A program made the position numbers and the translations under genes. Positions 1 through 4,291 of a stretch of 5,497 bases of DNA are shown piece by piece; the first letter of the stretch is position 1; each line of letters begins with the position of its first letter. Source of the DNA: Nevskiaceae bacterium (GTDB lineage Bacteria; Pseudomonadota; Gammaproteobacteria; Steroidobacterales; Steroidobacteraceae); contig JAITMN010000107.1 of the NCBI GenBank assembly GCA_031277355.1, positions 1-5,497 on the forward strand, in the 5' to 3' direction. Under the pieces are notes generated by a model, which was not told where the DNA came from, ran no database searches, and saw nothing but the letters and a program-made list of their open reading frames with translations.

Positions 1-242
1 TCGCCCGCAGCGGCGAAATCGGGCACGGGTTGTCCGGCCTGCTTCATGCCAGCGACAAAGGCTTTCATCGCCAGCGGCACGCCCGGCCCGGAAAGGTCCC
101 GATAGCGTTTGTAGATGAAGCCATCGCGCAAATCAGCCAGTTGCGCTTCTTCGGTTTGAGCTTTCTTCGCGCAGCTTGTCAGCGGCAGGATGAACAGCGC
201 GAACAGGATGGCAAGGGCGATTCGTTGCAGTTTGCAGGACAC
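1..242 (-). CDS. Small putative lipoprotein, 3' end beyond the left edge
   Basis: Unrecognised secreted lipoprotein; 80 residues are visible before the gene leaves the window. Seen: a short n-region with Lys4 and Arg7, a hydrophobic stretch at about residues 8-21 (IALAILFALFILPL), then a lipobox LTSC with Cys24 as the predicted lipidated residue. The next residue is Ala, not Asp, so by the Lol +2 rule outer-membrane sorting is expected. The mature part begins charged and Gln-rich (AKKAQTEEAQ), then has a mixed segment (FIYKRYRDLSGPG) matching no family I know. Start choice: GTG at 242-240 lies 8 bases after a GGAGAG ribosome-binding site. An in-frame GTG at 251-249 overlaps the stop of the PIN gene as GTGA but sits only one base from the same GGAG, too close to use it well. 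The overlap implies cotranscription and possibly translational coupling with the PIN gene. Confidence is high for a lipoprotein; function is unknown. Confidence 0.72.
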   Translation of the reverse strand, partial: MSCKLQRIALAILFALFILPLTSCAKKAQTEEAQLADLRDGFIYKRYRDLSGPGVPLAMKAFVAGMKQAGQPVPDFAAAG

Positions 243-247
243 TTGTT

Positions 248-598
248 TCACTCTCCGTACTGGACGCCATCTATCCACCCGGACGCAGCCGGGAGCGCCA
301 AGCGAAACACGGGTTGCAGGATGTTGCGATCAATGAGTTCAAGCACTGCGTCCACACCGCCCTGAGAGTTGCGAAGCAGAAACATTGCTTCGGCGACCAC
401 CGCCTCGCAAGTCAGCAGCGGCGGCTGCAACCGGCCAAATGTGTCGACCGCCCATTGATGCCAGCGATCACGTCTGTTGAGAAATGCGACAACCGGCCCG
501 GTATCGGCGATGACGCACGACACGCCATCACCGCCCGAAGCGTATTCTTCGGGATGGTATCGGTCAATCGAAGAGGGGGCTTGCTTTGTCGTATTCAT
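248..598 (-). CDS. PIN-domain (VapC-like) protein, C-terminally truncated
   Basis: Remnant of a PIN-domain ribonuclease of the VapC toxin type, 116 residues from the ATG at 598. Seen: a strand ending in the first metal-binding Asp (CVIADTGPVVAFLNRRDRWH, residues 28-47), then LLTCEAVVAEAMFLL (about residues 60-74) with the second conserved acidic position, and a helix DAVLELIDRN. PIN proteins of this type normally continue about 40-50 residues with two more acidic residues (a D-A-x-L-like helix and a final Asp). Here the sequence stops soon after QPVFRL with an unrelated tail (ALPAASGWIDGVQYGE). A look at the other minus-strand frames in 240-320 shows no hidden C-terminus, so this looks like a deletion rather than a simple frameshift. 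The start is uncertain: ATG 598 has no Shine-Dalgarno sequence, whereas GTG 523 (91 residues, starting just before the PIN core) follows GGCGGTGAT at suitable spacing. No antitoxin gene lies upstream on this strand. The gene overlaps the lipoprotein gene by GTGA. It is probably catalytically dead. Confidence 0.7.
   Translation of the reverse strand: MNTTKQAPSSIDRYHPEEYASGGDGVSCVIADTGPVVAFLNRRDRWHQWAVDTFGRLQPPLLTCEAVVAEAMFLLRNSQGGVDAVLELIDRNILQPVFRLALPAASGWIDGVQYGE
251..256 (-). promoter_or_regulatory. Ribosome-binding site of the lipoprotein gene
   Basis: On the minus strand 256-251 reads GGAGAG, 8 bases upstream of the GTG at 242-240. It lies within the last codons of the PIN gene. Its spacing decides for GTG 242 over GTG 251 as the main start. 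Confidence 0.55.
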
Positions 599-609
599 TT
601 GAATACTAT
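581..609 (+). promoter_or_regulatory. Candidate sigma-70-type promoter of the PspA/flotillin operon
   Basis: TTGCTT (581-586) and TACTAT (604-609) are separated by 17 bases, matching the -35 and -10 consensus at 3 and 4 of 6 positions. Transcription would begin near 616, so the mRNA would start at or just before the ATG at 619 and be nearly leaderless. This agrees with the lack of a Shine-Dalgarno sequence there. The -10 lies between the half-sites of the putative operator, so a bound repressor would block it. The match is by eye and weak in the -35. Confidence 0.4.
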
Positions 610-623
610 TGAATACAAATGAA
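591..623. promoter_or_regulatory. Candidate operator: phased half-sites and inverted repeat at the divergent starts
   Basis: Three copies of one hexamer occur at exact 10-base steps: GTATTC at 591-596, GAATAC at 601-606 and GAATAC at 611-616. The first two form an inverted pair (GTATTC-ATTT-GAATAC) and the last two a direct pair (TGAATAC-TAT-TGAATAC, 600-616). A perfect 8-base inverted repeat, TTCATTTG (594-601) and CAAATGAA (616-623), spans the same stretch and covers both ATG codons. One-turn spacing on one DNA face is what a multimeric regulator such as a ribbon-helix-helix protein would use. Such a protein may be encoded by the adjacent gene at 619. The repeats are seen; regulator binding is inferred. 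Confidence 0.5.
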
Positions 624-1113
624 ACCGACCGCCACAATGATCCCCATCTCCGGCCGCCTGCCAGAAGACCTCTACCAATGGTTGTCTGGCCTGCCGCTGG
701 AAGGCGCCACGACATTCAGCGACAAGGTGCGCGAAGCCATTGCCACACTGAAGCGCCTGCACGACGGCAGCGCCGACTACGTCGGCGCACTGGCGATGCA
801 CCGCGACCTGGCCCGCCCGGTGCGGGACGATCTGGCAGCGCTTGAACGCGATGGCGCTCCCCATTCCGAAGTGCTGGCGGCAATGCTCGAACACATCCCC
901 GCTCTCGGTGCCACGCTGCAATCGGCGCGTCTGCGCACGCCGGAAGACGCCGGCGCGCTGGAAGCCCAGCTCACACGCCGCGTGCTGCAACTTGCCGAAA
1001 CACTGCTGCGTCAGATGTTGACCACCGATGCCGCTGCCTACGATCCTCAGGTTGTGAGGCACAATGGACGCCGGCTCGTGGAATTGATACAGCGTATTGC
1101 CCCATCCTCTTGA
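619..1113 (+). CDS. Unrecognised protein with RHH-like N-terminus, first gene of the PspA/flotillin operon
   Basis: A 164-residue soluble protein with no signal peptide or membrane segment. I do not recognise a named family. Residues 7-48 look like a ribbon-helix-helix arrangement: a short strand (IPISGRL), helix A (PEDLYQWLSGL), a turn (PLEGAT) and helix B (TFSDKVREAIATLKRL), whose pattern resembles the S-x-x-(V/I)-R-x-A-I helix of RHH regulators. The remainder (about 50-164) is predicted mostly helical, with Arg/Leu-rich stretches such as TRRVLQLAETLLRQM (119-133), perhaps a partner-binding or coiled segment. Chosen start is ATG 619, which lacks a Shine-Dalgarno sequence but sits just downstream of a candidate -10, consistent with a leaderless mRNA. 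An in-frame ATG seven codons in (637) is an alternative. Only 18 bases separate its stop from the PspA-family gene, so cotranscription is likely. A role as operon autoregulator or PspA partner is inference. Confidence 0.72.
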   Translation: MKPTATMIPISGRLPEDLYQWLSGLPLEGATTFSDKVREAIATLKRLHDGSADYVGALAMHRDLARPVRDDLAALERDGAPHSEVLAAMLEHIPALGATLQSARLRTPEDAGALEAQLTRRVLQLAETLLRQMLTTDAAAYDPQVVRHNGRRLVELIQRIAPSS

Positions 1114-1120
1114 GTCTGAA

Positions 1121-1125
1121 GGGAG
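1121..1125 (+). promoter_or_regulatory. Ribosome-binding site of the PspA-family gene
   Basis: GGGAG lies 6 bases before the ATG at 1132 and fixes that start. It is the clearest Shine-Dalgarno sequence in the plus-strand operon, suggesting that the PspA-family protein is translated independently of the upstream gene. Confidence 0.6.
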
Positions 1126-1131
1126 ACAACC

Positions 1132-1800
1132 ATGACCGACAGCCTGGGTACTCGCGTCGCGCGTCTGATCGCCGGCGGCGCTCACGCCCTAGTGGACCGT
1201 ATGGAAGACGTGGCCCCCGTGGCCGTGCTCGAACAGGCTGCCCGCGAGGTGGATCAGCTTACCGATGAGGTACGCGCCGAACTCGGCACGGTTACTGCCA
1301 ACCGGCATCTGGCCCAGCAACAGCACCTGAACCTGAACCGCGAACACGAACAACTGCACGCCTCCATCGAGGCCGCGTTGGCTGCGGGCAAGGACGATCT
1401 TGCACGCACGGCCATCGCTCGCCAGATCGACATCGAAGCGCAGCTTCCCGTGCTCGAAGCTTCGTTGACCGAAAGGTTGACGAAGGAAAAAGAGCTTACC
1501 GGCTACGTGGATGCGCTGCTCAGCAAGCGGCGCGAAATGGATACCGCGATCCGCGACTTCGAAGCCTCGCGCCACCAGGCAGCGGCGCCAAGTCTTGAGG
1601 GCGCGACAAGTCCGGTGGCGCAGCGGCTTCAAGACGCGCAGGCCGCCTTCGACCGCACACATCAACGTCACACCGGGCTCGACGCGATGGGCCGTCAGGC
1701 CAGCGTCGAACAAACGGCGAAGCTGCGTGAACTGGGCAAGCTCGTGCGCGACAACAAGATCAACGAACGTCTGGCGGCATTGAAGGCCAACCGTTCGTGA
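1132..1800 (+). CDS. PspA/IM30-family membrane-associated protein
   Basis: Peripheral inner-membrane protein of the PspA/IM30 (Vipp1) family, which forms ESCRT-III-like oligomers and stabilises or remodels stressed membranes. It is 222 residues long, the usual family length. Seen: an N-terminal amphipathic segment (about 3-23, LGTRVARLIAGGAHALVDRM), then the family's MEDVAPVAVLEQAAREVDQLTDEVR region (24-48). A long, almost uninterrupted helical hairpin of charged heptads follows (about 30-145), including the conserved-looking GKDDLARTAIARQ (86-98). A short Ala/Ser-rich break (149-165) precedes further helices (166-218). There is no transmembrane segment. Its stop overlaps the next start as GTGA, so it is translationally coupled to the YqiJ-like gene. 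The setting with an OB-fold membrane protein and a flotillin supports a role in membrane maintenance rather than the classical pspF-pspABC circuit, of which no other member is visible. Confidence 0.88.
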   Translation: MTDSLGTRVARLIAGGAHALVDRMEDVAPVAVLEQAAREVDQLTDEVRAELGTVTANRHLAQQQHLNLNREHEQLHASIEAALAAGKDDLARTAIARQIDIEAQLPVLEASLTERLTKEKELTGYVDALLSKRREMDTAIRDFEASRHQAAAPSLEGATSPVAQRLQDAQAAFDRTHQRHTGLDAMGRQASVEQTAKLRELGKLVRDNKINERLAALKANRS

Positions 1801-2420
1801 GCAGCGTGTTCACCGCCGGACAGACTTGGCCGTTCGGCGCGGCGCTGCTGCTGATGCTGTTCCTCTGCGTGCTGGAAGGTGTGGGCTTGCTGGTTGCGCA
1901 CGGCCCTTCGCAATGGCTCGAAAGCCTGATACCGGATACTCCCGACGGAGTGGACGGCCCGCTGGGCTGGCTGCACTTGGGCAAGGTGCCGGTGATGGTG
2001 TTGCTGATCCTGTTCCTCATCGGCTTTGCGCTGAGCGGCTATCTGATTCAGGCAATCGCCATGTCGTTGAGCAGCCATATGCTGCCCGCGTGGCTGGCGA
2101 GTATTCCGGCAGCGCTCGCCGGATTGTCGATCACCAGCGCATTGGGCGGCCTGATCGGACGCATCATTCCGCGCGATGAAAGCAGCGCCATCAGCGAACA
2201 GCAACTCGTCGGCCGCGCCGGCGTGGTGGTGCGCGGCATCGCACGCACGGGCTTTGCGGCCGAAGCCAAAGTGCGCGACACGCGCGGCGGCACGCATTAT
2301 GTGATGGTAGTGCCAGACCTGCCCGAGCAGGTGTTTGAAGAAGGCGCCAACGTGTTGCTGGTGAGAAAAGACGGCGTCAGCTTCCGTTGCATCCTGAACC
2401 CGCATCCCGAACAACTTTAG
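1797..2420 (+). CDS. yqiJ: YqiJ-like inner-membrane protein with C-terminal OB-fold
   Basis: Integral membrane partner of a flotillin, comparable to E. coli YqiJ (about 209 residues; this one is 207) and related in layout to NfeD proteins. Seen: three hydrophobic segments at about residues 12-34 (FGAALLLMLFLCVLEGVGLLV), 64-88 (VPVMVLLILFLIGFALSGYLIQ) and 98-124 (a Gly/Ala-rich helix ending GGLIGRIIP). A soluble beta-rich domain follows at about 137-202 (LVGRAGVVVRGIARTG, AEAKVRDTRGGTHYVMVV, ANVLLVRKDGVSFRCIL), which fits an OB-fold. GTG is taken as start because it overlaps the PspA-family stop by four bases (GTGA), a coupling arrangement; no strong Shine-Dalgarno sequence is needed or seen. 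The flotillin gene follows after 19 bases. Family knowledge suggests that the OB-fold protein works with the SPFH protein in one membrane complex; a complex in this organism is inferred from gene order. Confidence 0.85.
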   Translation: MSSVFTAGQTWPFGAALLLMLFLCVLEGVGLLVAHGPSQWLESLIPDTPDGVDGPLGWLHLGKVPVMVLLILFLIGFALSGYLIQAIAMSLSSHMLPAWLASIPAALAGLSITSALGGLIGRIIPRDESSAISEQQLVGRAGVVVRGIARTGFAAEAKVRDTRGGTHYVMVVPDLPEQVFEEGANVLLVRKDGVSFRCILNPHPEQL

Positions 2421-2426
2421 TTTCGC

Positions 2427-2430
2427 AAGG
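2427..2430 (+). promoter_or_regulatory. Ribosome-binding site of the flotillin gene
   Basis: AAGG lies 9 bases before the ATG at 2440, in the 19-base gap after the YqiJ-like stop. It is a modest Shine-Dalgarno match, and it supports ATG 2440 because the protein then starts directly with the membrane anchor. Confidence 0.4.
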
Positions 2431-2439
2431 TATCCACCC

Positions 2440-4167
2440 ATGTTCGACAACCTCATTAATTTGGCCATCCCAGCCGGCGCCGCGCTGCTTGGACTGCTGT
2501 TCATCGGCCTGGTGTTCGCACGGCTATACCATCGCGCCACCAAGGAAACCGCTTTCGTGCGCACCGGCCTCGGCGGTCAGAAGGTGATCATGGACGGCGG
2601 CGCCGTCGTGTTGCCGGTGTTTCACGAAATCATCCCGGTGAACATGAACACGCTGAAGCTGGAAGTGGTGCGCAAGGAGGAACAGAGCCTGATTGCACTG
2701 GACCGCATGCGCGTGGATGTGGCGGCGGCTTTCTTTGTGCGCGTCAAGCAGACCACCGAGTCGGTGAGCACGGCTGCGCAGACGCTGGGACGCAAGACGC
2801 TCGAACCGCAACAACTGAAGATATTGGTCGAAGACAAGTTCGTCGACTCATTGCGCGCCACGGCAGCGACGATGACGATGAAGGAGTTGCAGGACAAGCG
2901 CCGTGAATTCGTGCAAGCAGTACAAAACGCGGTGGCCGAGGATTTGGAAAAGAACGGTCTGGAACTGGAATCGGTATCGCTGACCAGCCTCGATCAAACG
3001 GCCAAGGACTTCTTCAACCCCAGCAATGCCTTCGATGCCGAGGGCCTCACCCGTCTGACGCAGGAAACCGAGACGCGCCGCAAACAACGCAACGATGTGG
3101 AGCAGGACACCGAGGTGCAGGTGCGCGCCAAGAATCTCGAAGCCGAGCGCCAAAAACTCGACATCTCCAAACAGCAGGAATTCGCCACGCTGTCACAGCA
3201 GCAACAGATTGCCAACGCGAAGGCCGAGCAGGTGGCCGAGATCGCGAAGATCGAGGCCGAACGGCATCGCGAGGCCGAGGAAGTGCGCATCAATGCCGAA
3301 CGTCTGGTGAAGGAAAGACGCATCGAAGCCGACCGCACCGTCAACAGCGCTGAAATCGACAAGAACCTGACCATCCAGAAGAAGCAGATCGAATCCGATC
3401 GCGAAACGAGGATCAAGCAGGCAGAGCAGCGGCAAGCGGTTGAGCTTGCCAATCAGGACGCAGCCATTGCCATTGCCCGCAAGTCAGAGGAACAATCGCA
3501 AGCCGATACGGCGGCCAACACCGCACTGGCCGAGTCGGTGCGTTCGGAGGAACTCGTCAAGACCGCGCGTGAAGTGGTGGTGGCCGAGCGCGGCAAGTCG
3601 ATTCAACTGATCGACGCCTCGCGCGAAGCCGAGCAGCAGGCCATCGCAATCAAGGTGCGGGCGCAGGCCGAACGCGAAGCTGCGGAAAACCGCGCGCTGG
3701 CGGTACGCACCGAAGCCGAGGCAAACAAGGCCGCCGCACTGGCCCAGGCCGAAGGCATCGCGGCGATCAATGAAGCAAAGAACCGGCTCGGCGCTGCGCA
3801 GATCGATCTGACGGTGCGGATGCAACTGATTCAGGCATTGCCGGAAATCATTGCGCAGGCGTCCAAGCCGCTGGAAAAGATAGATTCGATCCGGCTGTTT
3901 CAGGTCAATGGATTGCCGGGCGCGCCGGGAGGCTTGGGCGGCGAATCCGGCGGCACGGCCGACGCTGGCGTCAGTTCGGGCGGCACTCTGCCCGAGCAGG
4001 TGATGAATTCAGCGCTGCAATATCAGGTGGCCAAACCCATCGTCGATGCCATCATGAAGGATGCCGGACTCGCCAATCCTTCTCTCAGCGGCATCGCTCA
4101 GACGGTGGCGCAGATGGTGGCACCGTCGCGCGATGGCGGTGCCGGTCACGGGAAGAAACACGAATAG
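2440..4167 (+). CDS. yqiK: YqiK-like flotillin (SPFH-domain membrane scaffold protein)
   Basis: Bacterial flotillin, a scaffold of inner-membrane microdomains; 575 residues, slightly longer than E. coli YqiK. Seen in order: one N-terminal membrane segment (about 8-29, LAIPAGAALLGLLFIGLVFARL); the SPFH/band-7 domain (about 32-200) with typical AFVRTGLGGQKVIMDGGAVVLPV and VDVAAAFFVRVKQT strands and the DLEKNGLELESVSLTSLDQT end; a long Glu/Ala/Arg/Gln-rich coiled coil (about 205-455) with the EA-rich repeats of flotillins (EAERHREAEE, AEANKAAALAQAEG); the conserved exit QLIQALPEIIAQASKPLEKID (463-483); a Gly-rich linker (490-516); and an extra amphipathic tail (517-562) ending GHGKKHE. It is last in the operon. 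It probably forms a large oligomer, with the YqiJ-like protein as membrane partner and the PspA-family protein as stress or curvature effector. The stop codon TAG lies within the left arm of the palindromic element that follows. Confidence 0.93.
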   Translation: MFDNLINLAIPAGAALLGLLFIGLVFARLYHRATKETAFVRTGLGGQKVIMDGGAVVLPVFHEIIPVNMNTLKLEVVRKEEQSLIALDRMRVDVAAAFFVRVKQTTESVSTAAQTLGRKTLEPQQLKILVEDKFVDSLRATAATMTMKELQDKRREFVQAVQNAVAEDLEKNGLELESVSLTSLDQTAKDFFNPSNAFDAEGLTRLTQETETRRKQRNDVEQDTEVQVRAKNLEAERQKLDISKQQEFATLSQQQQIANAKAEQVAEIAKIEAERHREAEEVRINAERLVKERRIEADRTVNSAEIDKNLTIQKKQIESDRETRIKQAEQRQAVELANQDAAIAIARKSEEQSQADTAANTALAESVRSEELVKTAREVVVAERGKSIQLIDASREAEQQAIAIKVRAQAEREAAENRALAVRTEAEANKAAALAQAEGIAAINEAKNRLGAAQIDLTVRMQLIQALPEIIAQASKPLEKIDSIRLFQVNGLPGAPGGLGGESGGTADAGVSSGGTLPEQVMNSALQYQVAKPIVDAIMKDAGLANPSLSGIAQTVAQMVAPSRDGGAGHGKKHE

Positions 4168-4192
4168 AGTCGAAAGGCTTGCGCATTTACTT

Positions 4193-4207
4193 GCGTCGAT
4201 ACGACGC
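4193..4207. terminator. Compact hairpin in the convergent intergenic region
   Basis: GCGTCG (4193-4198), loop ATA, CGACGC (4202-4207) form a perfect 6-base-pair stem with a 3-base loop. No T-run follows on either strand, so it is not a canonical intrinsic terminator. It might still halt or protect the 3' end of transcripts together with the larger hairpin beside it. Confidence 0.35.
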
Positions 4208-4213
4208 CAGTGT

Positions 4214-4256
4214 GGCGGCGAGGCTCTGCGGCTACTGCGCAGCGGCCTCCGCCGCC
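4214..4256. terminator. Strong GC-rich hairpin, possible bidirectional transcription stop
   Basis: GGCGGC (4214-4219) pairs with GCCGCC (4251-4256), GAGGC (4220-4224) with GCCTC (4245-4249), and CTGCG (4226-4230) with CGCAG (4238-4242). This gives 16 pairs with small bulges and a 7-base loop. It is placed where two convergent transcripts meet, which favours a 3'-end role for both. A U-tract is absent on both sides, so termination by the classical intrinsic mechanism is doubtful. Confidence 0.4.
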
Positions 4257-4291
4257 TCCAACCACCGACTCTATCCTCAACACGCAACGTT

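Larger units (their letters stand above)
4164..4274. repeat. Nested palindromic intergenic element with 9-base terminal inverted repeats
   Basis: ATAGAGTCG (4164-4172) is matched perfectly in reverse complement by CGACTCTAT (4266-4274). Inside lie two more hairpins, at 4193-4207 and 4214-4256, so either strand could fold into a multibranched structure closed by the terminal repeats. It fills nearly all the space between the convergent flotillin and PQQ-dehydrogenase genes, and its left arm supplies the flotillin TAG stop. The layout fits a REP/BIME-like or MITE-like repeat, a bidirectional terminator or a structured RNA. I see no flanking target-site duplication and no coding capacity for a transposase. 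Its copy number in the genome cannot be judged from here. Confidence 0.55.

Noticed and set aside
248..1113. A functional toxin-antitoxin pair formed by the PIN gene and the divergent RHH-like gene
   Set aside because: Type II pairs are normally co-directional with the antitoxin first. Here the genes are divergent, the PIN domain is incomplete, and the RHH-like gene belongs to the PspA/flotillin operon.
595..1185. Minus-strand open frame of 196 codons across the RHH-like gene
   Set aside because: It is antisense to the 619-1113 gene, has a Cys/His/Gln-rich composition atypical of folded proteins, no recognisable domain and no ribosome-binding site.
1695..2564. Minus-strand open frame of 289 codons opposite the YqiJ-like gene
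   Set aside because: Long but antisense to two recognised genes, with runs of Gln, His and Ala that arise when GC-rich codons are read backwards. It shows no domain signal.
2994..3452. Minus-strand Ser/Cys-rich frame opposite the flotillin coiled coil
   Set aside because: It is the mirror of Glu/Ala/Lys codons in the coiled coil. The low-complexity Ser/Ala/Cys/Leu content is an artefact.
4164..4274. Integron attC site or complete insertion sequence
   Set aside because: No transposase or integrase frame and no target-site duplication are visible, and I could not find the paired attC core sites (GTTRRRY/RYYYAAC) at the ends.
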